Source: Jacaranda mimosifolia (Eukaryota > Streptophyta > Magnoliopsida > Lamiales > Bignoniaceae). From it: a stretch of DNA of 64,000 bases. The stretch lies in assembly GCA_018894105.1 (NCBI GenBank), contig CM032128.1:16721001-16785000 (forward strand). The letters run 5' to 3'. Below are positions 22,339-34,581 of the stretch, in pieces (the first letter of the stretch is position 1; every line of letters begins with the position of its first letter). The position numbers and the translations under genes were made by a program. The notes below the pieces were generated by a model. The model was not told the DNA's origin, ran no database searches, and worked only from the letters and a program-made list of their open reading frames with translations.

Positions 22339-22516
22339 CACAATGTGAAGTAATTGGAATTGGATTTTAATGGGATAGTTGAAGCTTCAGTCATTTGATA
22401 ATGGGTACTTCCACTTGCCAAGTAGGTAGCCCTTTGTTCATTATTGTGTTTGCATTGTCTTTTAGTTTGAGCTAGCTTTTGTTGTTCTATATATTGAGAA
22501 TTGACTATCCTTTCAT
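22339..22516 (-). pseudogene. Helitron N-terminal exon
   Basis: A 178-bp minus-strand exon preceded by a TTTTTGCTATTCAG acceptor and followed by a GTAAAT donor. It encodes QQKLAQTKRQCKHNNEQRAT, the basic glutamine/arginine-rich region typical of the N-terminus of plant Helitron proteins. It is open through its length. Confidence 0.6.
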
Positions 22517-22699
22517 CTGAATAGCAAAAATTAGGAAATATGTAAGTTTGAGTAATAAATAAATAATTATTATTGACACATATCTATAGTATATGATTAC
22601 AACTCTCAATTGTTAAAGAAGTGATACAAATAATACAAAATGTTTTATCAAATTACTTTAATGTTTAAATTCATTACATCATAATTGAATCTATCATGC

Positions 22700-22826
22700 A
22701 TTGATCAATAATATTTTGTTAGGAACTATGATACAATATCGGTATAATTTGCATGTGACACTAAAACATTTGAATTGGTAGCTCTTGATGACTCATTTCT
22801 ACGTCTTCGTTAACTTTTACAGCATC
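22700..22826 (-). pseudogene. Helitron first coding exon, downstream half
   Basis: Continues the frame of 32665-32542 across the CACTA insertion. The first codons after the junction give a basic stretch (RRRRNES) like the arginine-rich N-terminal tract of Helitron proteins, then ATNSN. It contains stops. The 3' edge is approximate. Confidence 0.55.
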
Positions 22827-23162
22827 GAGCACTACAACAAATTACGCTTTTAGTAACGAATAATTTTGTTACCATAAGGCTGAAATTTGTTACCCAAAAT
22901 ATTGGTAACGAATTTTTTGTTACTTAAGTTTGTGCCCTAAAGTCCGTCGCAAAAAGTATTAGTAACAAAATTTATGGTTCGTTATGAATGATGGACTTAT
23001 GGCGATGAAATTTCTCATTACCAAAATTATGATATTAGTAACAAAAAAGTGTATTAGTTACAATAAATTTTTATATCGTAATGAAATATTTAGTTATTAA
23101 AACATTGGCAATTTTGTTGCATTTTATTTTTTGTTACCAATGCATAATATAATTTTTTGATC

Positions 23163-23830
23163 TCGCTAGGCCGCTTGTAGTTGAGCAATGTTGGGCTGAC
23201 AATCCGGGCTGGACCGACTGGGGCTCAGTCTAGGCGCGTTGGGCTTCGCTCAATGGACTTCGGCGCGATGGGCTTATGGCGAGCACCAGACCATTGGATT
23301 GGGCCTTGAGTTTTAGGCCACTTCATCAAGCTTTAACACACTGGGCCACCCACTACACTGGACTAAAGCCGGATGGACATCGGTCCGTGGGCTGGGCTGG
23401 TTGGGAACTACTAGGCCCACTCATTGGGCCTCGGACTCGGGCTCCCTGCTTCGATGCTCTAAGCTAAGCTCTTGGGCCTGCCGGAATGGGCCCAGCATTT
23501 TGGGCCTGGGCATGACGGACTGTTGTTGGCCTTGGAACTGCTAGGCCCACTCATTAGGCCTCAAACTTGGGCTACTTGCTTCAGCACACTAGGCTGAGCG
23601 ATTGGGCCTGTTGGCATGGACCCAACGTCTTGGGCCTGGGTGTGATGGGCCGCTTCATCAAGCTTTCACATCGGGCCATCCACTACACTGCACTAAAGCT
23701 AGATGGACACCAATTTTTGTGGGCTAGGCTGGGAACTACTGGGCCTGCTCATTAGGCCTCAGACTCAGGTTCTCTACTTCGGTACACTGGGCTGAGCGCT
23801 TGGGCTTGGGCACATAGACTGTAGTTGGCT
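23163..23830. repeat. GGGCC-rich internal repeats in the CACTA element
   Basis: Units beginning GGAACTACTRGGCCCACTCA recur near 23403, 23534 and 23729, and units with CACTTCATCAAGCTTT recur near 23316 and 23647. The block is much more GC-rich than its flanks. Open frames across it are repeat by-products. Confidence 0.75.
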
Positions 23831-24029
23831 GGAGATAAATCTGGAGGTTTGCTTGAAATAGGACTCGGTCCTGCGCCAACGCCCACATGAAGCAAACTAC
23901 TAACCATCTTGCCTGCAATTGATGTAAGTCAAGATAAGCTTGCGCATATGTACTTATTCTCTTTGCCTCCAAAACTTAATATAGCTCTCAAGCCTCGTCT
24001 CCTGTACTCTTTGCTTACTAAACTTAATA

Positions 24030-27000
24030 TTGATTTTTTTTACTTATGTTATTTATTTAAAATCATTACATTATTTTGTTCAAAATAATTAAAAATATTT
24101 ATTTATTTAAAATTATTAAAATTATATTGTTAGGATAAAATTTTAGATTTTATTTTTATTTAAATGATTTATTTTAATTAATAAATAATTTTTTTTTATT
24201 ATATATACACACATCAAGGTCTCATAGGGTTCAAACTCTAGATCTCACACATTTTGACTTATTTATTTTTTATTAATTAATGAAATTAGTTTAAATTAGG
24301 GTTTGTTTGTTCATGAATTGGAGCATTTTGTCAAAATAATTTAGCAAAATGGTTTTTCGAAAGTGGGGTTGGAGAATGTGATGGTTGTTTGTTTGTATTT
24401 TGGGTGATAAGTGGAAAATGAATTGGGAGAGAATTATTTATTTATTTGTGTTTTAGAAGGGAACAAGATGTCATATCAATAACTTTTTTATTGGGTTGAA
24501 AGGGCGAAATTGACATTTCAAAATTACTATTGTTAGTATGATATTTTTAGAACTTATTTTTATTTTTAAATTATTTGTTTTAGTTAATAAATATTTTTTT
24601 ATATTTAATAAATATATTCAACTTAATTTAATTAAATTATTTTAAATATGATTATTTTTTAATATTAGTGAGATGTAATTTGAAAACAAAATCATATTTA
24701 ATCAAGAGATGGATTTGATTTTTATTTTAATTTTATAATTAATAAATATGTTTAATTAAATTTGATTGAATTACTTTAGATATGTTGATGATTTTAAATT
24801 TTTACTTTTTTAATTCAACTTCAATTAAAAGATTATTTAATATTTAAAAAAATTATTAATAAATTTATTTAAATTTATTCTGAGTAATTTAAATAATATT
24901 AAAGTTAAACCCCTATATTAAAGTTACAGATAAGTCCAGAGGTTTTTTTACCTGAAAAATAATCAAACCAGCTTTTGAAGGATATTTTTGAATTTTAATA
25001 TAGATTTTCAACCGACATCTACAAATTTGTTAAGAATGCTAACAATTCTCCAAAAATTTAATTAAATACATGGGGATAAAAAATAATTTTATTAAACTTA
25101 TAACTATATTACTAAGTTTATATTACAATGTCATGAGTATTTCAAAATGATTTCAAAATTTCCAACTATATTAAAGTTATACAAGTTGATCAATTTGCGT
25201 TAATTAAGTACAGAAAATTTTCAATAAATGCATGTTCGAATTGTCTACATCAATATATTATTAGTACATAATATTTTAATTTTTAAAATAAAATTAATTA
25301 CACATAAAGACTACAATTTTTAGAATTTATAAATAATTTTTCTAAAATCTTTTTGTTCAAAAACAATGTCCTAATAAATAATAACAAAGAATAGAATTAA
25401 ATTTTTAACCTCCATAATAATACATCATAATTCATTTTATAATATAAGATAAAACAAATAATGTTAGTATATACTATTTATACACAAAATGGAGGGAGGA
25501 GAAAAAATTTGGAGGTAACAAAAAAAAAATAATAGGGGAATTCATTTTTGGAGGAAAACTTATTTTTTTTGAAGGAAATATAATATGTAGACCAACTAAT
25601 TCTTAAGAACAACTTGTTTAGGTCTATGAAAGTTAATAATCATTACAATTAATAATATACTTTAAGTTAATACTTTTTTTTACACTATATTAGACTGTGA
25701 AAGTTATCTTCATTTTAGCAATTTATATAGCAAAACATACACACAATTAATATATAAATATCTATAAGTTATAAAGATCTTTAACTGGCCAATACAACAA
25801 TTAAAAAACGAAATGTAACATTAACAAGCCTAACTTTATGGGTCATTTTCTTTTCATTAAGTATAATGATAAACTATATTTCTTTCTTTTCTTTTGCTAT
25901 TCAAGTATGTAACCTTTAACTATTTGTTTAAAGGAGGTTTTAGAATTTTTCTAAAAGAATATTGTAATAAATTATAATAAAAAAATTAAATTCTTAAGCA
26001 CCAAAATTTATAAGTCCAAATTATATGTTATTTAACTATTTTAACTATAATAGAAAGTCATTTAATAATTTAAAAAATTATATGTCAATTCATCATATAA
26101 TCTAAGATAAAAGAAATTAAGTTTGCTATAAATTATTTATAAAAAAAAAAATGGACGTGCTAAAATTTAGAGGAATAGAAAAAATGAAAAGAATTCATTA
26201 TTATTAGATGGAATCAAATTTTTGGAAGAAATCAAGTTAAATTATTATGTCAAACTAATAATAAAAAAAATTGTTAACATTTTTAATGGGCCAAATTTTG
26301 GAGGAATACAAAGTTGGAGGGAAACAAAATTGCATTGCCATCCAAATTCATTAAATAAATTTATACATTTGTATAAAATAAGAATATATGAAATAATAAG
26401 AAATGAGAAATAATGATAAATTTATATATGTATAAAATGAGAAATATATGATAAATTTTCTTTAAATTTTATTTAAATTTGTATATATGTATATATATAC
26501 ACTATATATGTATATAAGTATGAGAAATGAGAAATAATGATAAATTTATATATGTATAAAATTGGAAATATATGATGAGTCTTCTTTAAATTTTATTGAA
26601 ATTTGTATTTTTGTGTGTATATATACTATATATGTATATACATATGAATAAAAAATTATATTATATATATATTTTTATAAATATTAAATATTATTTAATT
26701 CGGAATGAATAAATAAAAAAATAGACAAAAATAAAAGTAATTTAAATTTTATTGATAAATTTATATATATTTATATTATATATATATGAATAAGTATAAA
26801 TAGAAAAAATAAGTATACATGTATGAATAATTAGAAAGAGAAAAGATAAAAATAAAAATTATTTAAAATTTATGGATAAATATATATATATATATATATA
26901 TATGTAAAATGATAATATATGAAATAATGAGAAATGAGAAACAATGATAAATTTATATATATGTATAAAATGAGAAATATATGAAATAATGGAAGAAGAG

Positions 27001-27173
27001 AGAAATGAGAATAAAAAGAAAAGAAAAGAATGAAAAAAAGAAAAAGAAAATAAAATATGATAATAAAAAGTTATTTAAATTGAATTGTATATATGTGAAA
27101 TGATTAAGGGTAAATTGATCTTTTTGTACTAAAATTTTGGTTTTATAAAACATAAGAAAGTTGTTGTGTATAT
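24030..27173. repeat. Direct duplication, copy 1 (3.1 kb)
   Basis: Collinear with 27957-31026 along its whole length, with scattered substitutions and small indels. Shared landmarks include CATCAAGGTCTCA(T/C)AGGGTT near 24214/28140 and TTTTATAAAACATAAG at the right edge. It is AT-rich and non-coding. Confidence 0.85.
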
Positions 27174-27711
27174 TTTTTTTTTTGCACAGGAGAGTTTGAT
27201 GCTCATTTCACAAATCACATGGGGATAAATTGCAACTAGCCCAATAAAATTATTACCATTTCAAAGGAGCTATTACTTTTTTTTTTTTTTTTGCTAACAT
27301 AGTGTTTAGTTGTATTGGAAAAATTACATTTTTGGTCCCATTAGATAGAGGGTTTGCAATTTTCGTACTTAGGTTGACACTTAAGGACCAAAACTCTAAA
27401 TTTTTTAACACATTTGGGACAGCACCTCAACTTCATTTGGTGTTAAGGCAAAAATATTAAATTAAAAAAAAATTAATTACCCAACAGCCCCAAAAGTTTT
27501 ATTTATAAAAATTCTAAAAATTTTGAAATGCCCAATCAACCTTCATTAAAAAATTTAAAAAAAATTTAAAATATATAACAAAATCCTCATAAAAAATTAA
27601 AATTTTTATATATTAATAAAAAATATCATATAAATATATATATAATATCAATATAAATATATATAAAATAAATTTCATATAAATATATACATATATATAT
27701 AATACTCACCC

Positions 27712-27875
27712 CCCTCTCCCCCAACCCCTCACCGCCGGCCTGGCTAGCGGCCGCTTGGCCATGGCTAGCAGTTAGTGACCTACCATGGCCAGCGACGAGA
27801 TCGTTAGGGTTGGGGGGAGTGGTGGGACTGGTTGGAAGAGGCGGGGGTGGGTGGGGGAGAGGGGAGAAGGAGCAA
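27712..27875. repeat. GC-rich foldback island
   Basis: About 160 bp of very GC-rich sequence lies in an AT-rich setting. CCCCTCTCCCCCAACCCC at the left pairs imperfectly with GTGGGTGGGGGAGAGGGG at the right, so it can fold back. It contains a GCGGCCGC site. It lies between the two long duplicate copies, and its origin is unknown. Confidence 0.6.
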
Positions 27876-27956
27876 ATATATATCTATATATGTATATATA
27901 CATTTTTACTTATTTATTTGTTGTTAATTAATAGATTTTAATCAAGTTAACCTAAA

Positions 27957-30900
27957 TTGATTTTTTACTTATGTTATTTATTTAAAATCATTACATTATT
28001 TTGTTCAAAATAACTAAAATATTTATTTATTTAAAGTTATTAAAATTATATTGTTAGGATAAAATTTTAGATTTTATTTTTATTTAAATTATTTATTTTG
28101 ATTAGTAAATAAATTTAATTTTTTTATTTATATATACACACATCAAGGTCTCACAGGGTTCAAACTCTAGATCTCACACATTTTGACTTATTTATTTTTC
28201 ATTAATTAATAAATATATTGAAATTAGTTTAAATTAGAGCTTTTTTGTTTATGAATTGGAGCATTTTGTCAAAATATTTAGCAAAATGGTTTTTTGGAAA
28301 TGGGATTGGGAAATGTGATGGTTGTTTGTTTGTATCTTGGGTGGTAGGTGAAAATAAATTGAGAAAAAATTATTTATTTATTTGTATTTTAGGAGGAAAC
28401 AAGATATCATATCAATAACGTTTTTATTGGGTTGGTAGGGTGAAATTGACATTGTAAAATTACTATTGTTAGTATGATACTTTTAGATTTTATTTTTATT
28501 TTTAAATTATTTATTTTTGGGAATAAATATTTTTTTTATATTTAATAAATATATTCAACTTATTCTAATTAAATTATTTTATAAGTGATTTTTTCTTAAT
28601 ATTATTGAAATGTAATTGAAAAATAAAATCATATTTAATTATGGATTTGATTTTTATTTTTATTTTATAATTAATAAATATGTTTAATTAAATTTGATTA
28701 AATTACTTGAGATATGTTGATGATTTTAAATTTTTATTTTTTAAATTCAACTTATATTAAAAGATTATTTAATATTTAAAAAATTATTAATAAAATTATT
28801 TAAATTTATTCTAAGTAATTTAAATAATATTAAAGTTAAACCCCTATGTAAAAGTTACAAATAAGTCCAGGGATATTTTTGCCTGAAAAATAATCAAAAC
28901 AACTTTTGAAGGATATTTTTGAATTTTAATATAAAATTTCAACCGACGTCTACAAATTTGTTAACAATGCTAACAGTTCTTCAAATATTTAATTAAATAT
29001 ATAGAGATAAAAATAATTTTATTAAACTTATAACTATATTACTAAGTTTATATTACAATGTCATGAGTATTTCAAAATAATTTCAAATTTTCCAACTATA
29101 TTAAAGTTATACAAGTTGATCAATTTCAAAACAATTTGCGTTAATTAACTGTAGAAAATTTTCAATAAATGCATGTTCAAAATTTCCACATTAATATATT
29201 ATTAGTACAAAATATTTTAATTTTTAAAATGAAATTAATTACACATAAAGACTAAAGTTTAAGAATTTATAAACAGTTTTTCTAAAATCTTTTTGTTCAA
29301 AAACAATGTCCTAATAAATAATAACAAATAGTAGAATTAAATTTTTAACCTCCATAATAATACAAAATAATTCATTTTATAATATAAGATAAAACAAATA
29401 ATGTTAGTATATACTATTTATACACAAAATGGAGGGAGGAGCAAAAATTTGGAGGTAACAAAAAAAATAATAGGGGAATTCATTTTTGGAGGAAAACTTA
29501 TTTTTTTGAAGGAAATATAATATGTAGACCAACTAATTCTTAAGAACAACTTGTTCAGGTCCATGAAAGTTAATAATCATTACATTTAATAATATACTTT
29601 AAGTTAATACTTTTTTTTACACTATATTAGACTGCGAAAGTTATCTTCATTTTAGCAATTTATATAGTAAAACATATACACAATTAACATATAGATATCT
29701 ATAAGTTATAAAAAAATTTAACTGGCCAATACAACGATTAAAAAACGAAATGTAACATTAACAGACCTAACTTCAGGGACCGTTTTCTTTTCATTAAGTA
29801 TTATGGTAAACTAGATTTCTTTCTTTTCTTTTGCTATTCAGGTATACAACCTTTAGCTATTTATTTTAAGGAGTTTTTAGAATTTTTCTAATAGAATATT
29901 GTAATAAATTATAATAAAAAATTAAATTCTTAAGCATCAAAATTTATAAGTCCAAATTATATGTTATTTAGCTATTTTAACTATAATAGAAAGTCATTTA
30001 ATAATTTTAAAAATTATTTGTCGATTCATCATATAATCTAAGATAAAAGAAATTAATTTTGCTATAAAATATATATACAAAAAAATGGAGGAACTAGAAT
30101 TTAGAGGAATTGAAAAAATGAAGAGAATTCATTATTATTAGAGGGAATCAAATATTTGGAAGAAATCAAGTTAAATTATTATGTCAAACTAATATTAAAA
30201 ACAATTGTTAACATTTTTTATTGGCTAAATTTTGGAGGGAATACAAAGTTGGAGAGAAACAAAATTGCATTGCCATCCAAATTCATTAAATAAATTTATA
30301 CATATGTATAAAATAAGAATATATGAAATAATGATAAATTTATATATGTATAAAATGAGAAATATATGATTAATATTCTTTAAATTTTATTGAAATATAT
30401 ATATATATATGTATATATATCTATATATGTATATAAGTATGAATGAAAAATTATATTATATATATTCTTATAAATATTAAATATTATTTAATTCAGAATG
30501 AATAAATAGAAAAAAATAGATAAAACAAAAGTAATTTAAATTTTATCGATAAAATTATATATATGTATATTATATATATATATGTGAATATGTATAAATA
30601 GAAGAAATAGGTATACATGTATGAATAATTAGGAAGAAAAAAGATAAAAATAAAAATTATTTAAAATTTTATAGATAAATTTATATTTATATATATATTT
30701 ATATGTATAAAATGAGAATATATGAAATAATGAGAAATGAGAAACAATGATAAATTTATATATATATATATGTATAAAATGAGAAATATATGAAATAATG
30801 GAAGACGAGAGAAATGAGAATAAAAAGAAAACAAAAGAATGAAAAAAAGGAAAAATAAATAAAATAAGATAATAAAAAGTTATTTAAATTGAATTGTGCA

Positions 30901-31026
30901 TATGTGACATGATTAAGGGTAGATTGATTTTTTTATATTAAAATTATGTTAAATGGGCAACAAATGTGGAGGGAGAGGCAGTGTGCGTGGTTTTATAAAA
31001 CATAAGGAAGTTATTTTGTATATATA
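27957..31026. repeat. Direct duplication, copy 2 (3.1 kb)
   Basis: Second copy of 24030-27173. It carries about 40 extra bases near 30950-30990 (AATGTGGAGGGAGAGGCAG) just before the shared right edge. Many differences show the duplication is old. Confidence 0.85.
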
Positions 31027-31087
31027 TATTTCACAATAGGGTTTGAAATTAAAACAAATGTTTGAAATAAGTATTTTAAATCAGATT

Positions 31088-31297
31088 GACAGGTTGGATT
31101 GGATGGATTTGAATTGACGAGTTGACCAAATAAAAATTAGGTCGACCCGAATCTAACCTGATACAATTTAGGTTGGGTTAGTGTTGAACATTTTTAGGTT
31201 GTCATCAGGTTTGGTTGGGTTAGGGCTGAGAAAATTAATGTTGTACCCATACTTCAACCAAACCCGAACCGCACAACCCACCCAAATTGTCACTCCT
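31088..31297. mobile_element. Fragment of a small hAT-like element
   Basis: The right edge read on the minus strand is TAGGAGTGACAATTTGGGTG, similar to the TAG-type ends of the other hAT-like elements here, with GGTTGGGTTAG/AACCCGAACC motifs inside. A matching left end and target duplication are not clear, so it may be truncated. Confidence 0.35.
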
Positions 31298-31309
31298 ATT
31301 GACTCCAAT

Positions 31310-32090
31310 TCATTATAAAATTAGTGAAGCCCAATTAATAAAAAAGGAGTTGCTAAAGCCTGATTAATCAACTCTGCAATTTGATGTCAAACCCAATTCT
31401 TTACCAAATGACATTAATTTACTAAAAAATCGGTGAACTCATATTAATGAAAGAAAAGTTGCAAAATTACAATTAATCAATTCTTTAAGTTAATGTCAGA
31501 TGCAATTCATTTTGAAATCCAATTCACTAATTTACTAGAAGAATTATTGAAGCTCAATTAATGAAAAGGAAGTTGGTAAAACCCAATTAACGAATTATTC
31601 AAATTAGTATAAAGCCCAATTTGCCAATTCACTAAACTATTAGTTAAGCCCAATTAGTAAGAAAAATAAGCTGATCAACCCAAAGTAATCAATTATTTGA
31701 ACTAATGTGAAGCCCAATTAATAAAAAATAAGCTCAATTCCTTGAATAAAGCCTAATTCATCATTTACCTGACTTCAAATTTGTTCAAGACCAACTCTTA
31801 AAATGAAGCCTAATTCACCACTTAATTTACTAAAAGTTTGGTCAAATCTATTTCATAAATGAAAACTCCCAATTCATTGAATAATTCACAAAAAGCTATA
31901 AAGCCCAATATTTTAAAGAAATTGGCCCAATTAATGGATTATTCACTTCAAATTTCTTCAAGCTCAATCTTTAAAAGAAAACCTAGTTCAGTAATAATTC
32001 ACTAAAAAGTTAGTTAAACCCAATTAACAAATTCTTTACATTATTGTGAAGTCCATTTCTTGAACAAAAGCCCAACCCATAGGTATTAGT
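31310..32090. repeat. Degenerate AAGCCCAATT repeat array
   Basis: AAGCCCAATT and close variants recur at irregular 50-120-bp spacing, mixed with TTCACTAA and AATTAATGAAA motifs. It is part of the CACTA interior and non-coding. Confidence 0.65.
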
Positions 32091-32541
32091 AAAAATTTAA
32101 TTTAATATTCATTTATAATTAGTAATGAAAATCATTGTTACCATATGTGCACAATTGATATTTGGAGGGAATGAATTTTGGAGGGAAGTTAATTAAAGTT
32201 TAGTAACTAAAAACTTTGTTACAATATATTTTATTTGTAACAAATATTTTGTTGTTACAAAAGGTACCAAATTTTGCAACAAATATATCTTCTTATATGA
32301 CAGAAAATGTTATATGTAACAAAATAACATTTTTCATATTGAATTATTATTTAGTTACGAATATAAAAAATTTAAGGTAACAAATTTGAGTTAAAGGTAA
32401 CAAGACTTTTACTTTGTTACTAAAGAAAATGCTATTTGTAACAAAAAATCAATTTTGTTACAATAAATCTAACATATGTAACAAATTTTATCTTTGTTAC
32501 AAAAATTTTTGTTACGTAAAGTGCAATTTGTTGTAGTGGAG

Positions 32542-32665
32542 CTAGGAATGCTTCTCATTGTTCAGGTGTCATTGAGTGCCTTCTTTGATGCTCATGAATT
32601 GCTCGTTGTTGGTGGTGTTGGTTTGCACTACACTGATTTAAGGTAGAATTTGAGGTAGAACTCAT
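32542..32665 (-). pseudogene. Helitron first coding exon with start codon
   Basis: On the minus strand a TTTTTCCCCTTACAG acceptor is followed 16 bases later by ATG (32665-32663). The frame gives MSSTSNSTL..., then a basic region and MTPEQ-stop-EAFLA; the MTPEQREAFLA-type motif is typical of Helitron N-termini, here with one premature stop. The frame continues at 22826 on the other side of the CACTA element. Confidence 0.65.
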
Positions 32666-33739
32666 TCTGAAATATTTGATAACTGTAAGGGGAAAAATAA
32701 AATATTGCTAAAATCAATTACTCGATTACTATTGAGTGTGAGTTTGCAATAAGAAAAACTTATCTAATTAGACATACGACATTTAATGATTATTTACCAT
32801 ATGTAGAGAAATAGAGTATGGGACTTCTAAAATTCTAAGCTTTGAAGTCATAAAATATAAGTTTATGATTGAAAAATGCAAGATAATTATATATATATAT
32901 TTCATTTATCATGGTTAATGAAACATACTTGGAAAGATAATTAATTATCTACTATAGTCAGTTTGGCTCATTCTAAATCAATCCGTAACTTAAAATATTT
33001 CATTCAATGAATATAAAAATTTGGATAATTCTGATTAAGTCATTTCGTTTGTAGTTATGTGTTCAGTGATAACCGCTTAGAAATACTCTTATTATTGAGC
33101 ATTTGTAGGCATACATTCAATTTCATCATTTTAAAAATTTTCAACTATTTTCTCCTTTCCCCACATTTAATAACAACTTTAAAAAATTTGTAATTTATCT
33201 ATGTCTGACTCATGAGATACAATGACAAGATGCTATTTTTGTTTTTGAATATTCCAACTATTTTATATCCTAGCACCTTACGAACCACCGAGAAAATGAA
33301 AAAAATCATAATCTTTAAAATTACCTCATTTTCGAGAATAAATATAAACCCATCCCTCATTTTATTTTCTGACAAACATTGCAGAAAAACAAATATATTC
33401 TTACATATATCAAAATATTATCAAATGACTTGCCTACCCCTTTTTGGTATATTTTCTTATGATATTTCTAAAATATTTATATTACTCTTATATTCTTCAT
33501 AACTTCAACTTACACTGTAAGTATCATTTACAACCCACAAATTTTATACACATAATTATTATTTTATTATAATATTTTGTTATATATTTATGTAAAAATT
33601 TAAACAAATATTAAGTATTTTAAAAATTAATATTATATATAAAAATAAATATTAATTATCTAGTAACATTGGTTTAGTTCATTCTAAATATATCCATATC
33701 TTGAATTACATCATTCAATGGATATTAAAATTTAGATAC
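32666..33739 (-). other. 5' non-coding part of the large Helitron
   Basis: AT-rich, with a splice acceptor just upstream of the start codon. A 96-codon frame at 33212-33502 has no recognisable family. Most of it (32879-33761) is duplicated in inverted orientation at 63127-64000. Confidence 0.45.
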
Positions 33740-33761
33740 TCTATACTTCTATTATACTAAT
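32879..33761 (+). repeat. Inverted repeat, left arm
   Basis: Aligns over its whole length with the reverse complement of 63127-64000, with scattered differences and small indels. It includes the junction between the large Helitron 5' end and the TCTATACTTC terminus. Confidence 0.85.
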
Positions 33762-33786
33762 AAAGAGTCTACTCTAATTTGGTATG
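33740..33786 (+). mobile_element. Helitron 5' terminus, interrupted
   Basis: TCTATACTTCTATTATACTA followed by ATAAAGAGTC matches the 5' ends at 21841 and (minus) 46664. The Tat-type Ty3 element inserted 47 bases in, and the continuation would be at 44061 onwards. Confidence 0.5.
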
Positions 33787-34540
33787 TGATATGGGATAGC
33801 CCAAGGTGCTCGGCCCAAAGACTACAGGCCCAAGGATGTAGCGGCAGGCCCACCTCATACACTGGGTTCAATTATGCTACCAACGTCAGGTGATCCAAAT
33901 CGACCACATGGACCGACATGACTCGCGGATAGGGCCGCTGATCGATAGTTCGACCGCATCGCTCGTCCACCCCATACGCCGCGCGCCTATCGATCATTAG
34001 GTTGACCTTTCGGTCGACCCGTCATGTAACCATCTCTGCCGCATTAAATGTCCTGATAGGTAGCATGCCTCCGCATTAATGGCGCATGCTACTCCAGTAC
34101 TACCCATGTTGCCGCACTAGGGATGAGGCACGTGTACAGTGTCCTATTCTATCCCTAAAACTTAGAGAGACAACCACTTGAAATAGTACAAATGTGGGAG
34201 ATGACCTAATAGCCCCCATGTAAGGACAGAGACCATTACTACATGTCAAGGGCATTCCAGACAAATTCCCGTTGAGAGAAAGCTATAAATACCTTCATTC
34301 CAACCTCTCAAAGGTATGCAATTCTAGACACACAAAGCTCTCACTCTGCTGCTCATTATATATGGTCGACTCTACACTGACTTGGGCGTCGGAATGCCTA
34401 AGCCAAGGGCTCCTCGGCTAGCCTGACGTTTGCTCGTGTTTGCTGGACTTAACCCAATTATATCCATATATTGAGCAGAGTGGTCGGACCAATCCAAAAG
34501 TACTATCTAATCCAGCTACCAACTGATTTCACCTTCATCA
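33787..34540 (+). repeat. 5' LTR of the Tat element
   Basis: Starts TGATATGGGATAGCCC and ends CACCTTCATCA. The 754 bp include GCTATAAATACC near 34283, a probable TATA box. Confidence 0.85.
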
Positions 34541-34560
34541 TTTGGCGCTGTCTGTGGGAA
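34541..34560 (+). other. Primer-binding region of the Tat element
   Basis: TTTGGCGCTGTCTGTGGGAA directly follows the LTR. It is the sequence usually found at this place in plant Tat-type elements. Confidence 0.75.
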
Positions 34561-34581
34561 ACTTTGAGTCCACTATCGAAA

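Larger units (their letters stand above)
22830..32538. mobile_element. Non-autonomous CACTA (En/Spm-like) element
   Basis: The left end CACTACAACAAATTACGC and the minus-strand reading of the right end CACTACAACAAATTGCAC are matching CACTA-type terminal inverted repeats. Three-base duplications GAG flank it exactly (22827-22829 and 32539-32541). Subterminal regions (about 22850-23150 and 32190-32520) are crowded with TTTGTTAC/GTAACAAA motifs, as expected for transposase-binding repeats. No transposase reading frame exists in 9.7 kb. The interior contains a GGGCC-rich repeat block, two 3.1-kb direct copies, a GC-rich foldback and an AAGCCCAATT repeat array. It disrupts the first coding exon of the large Helitron and so is younger. 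Confidence 0.88.
6754..33736 (-). mobile_element. Large Rep/helicase Helitron, heavily interrupted
   Basis: A series of minus-strand coding pieces runs in the correct order for one plant Helitron: N-terminal exons (32665-32542, 22826-22700, 22516-22339, 21273-21205), the Helitron-like N region (14838-13949, 13364-12999), then the Rep and helicase remnants (12910-10790). The proposed 3' end at 6754 reads GCACCGGTTGCTAA on the minus strand, ending in CTAA (the CTRR rule), next to a T. A candidate 5' end is TCTAAATTTTAATATCC at 33736, preceded by A. Without later insertions the element would be about 8.5 kb, a normal size. It carries many stops and lacks most of the helicase core, so it is dead. 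The 3' end is reasonably supported; the 5' end is tentative. Confidence 0.7.

Noticed and set aside
23276..23972. Several frames in the GGGCC-rich block
   Set aside because: They repeat with the DNA units and have low-complexity composition; no family is recognised.
24030..31026. The 3.1-kb direct copies as LTRs of a retrotransposon
   Set aside because: There are no TG...CA ends, no primer-binding site or polypurine tract, and only about 0.8 kb of non-coding spacer lies between them.
31310..32090. Regularly spaced AAGCCCAATT as a CRISPR-like array
   Set aside because: Spacing is irregular, repeats are short and degenerate, and the context is a plant CACTA transposon.
33212..33502. A 96-codon open frame with a relative at 63672-63460
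   Set aside because: The similarity follows from DNA duplication. Composition is AT-driven, the C-termini differ by indels, and no family is recognised.
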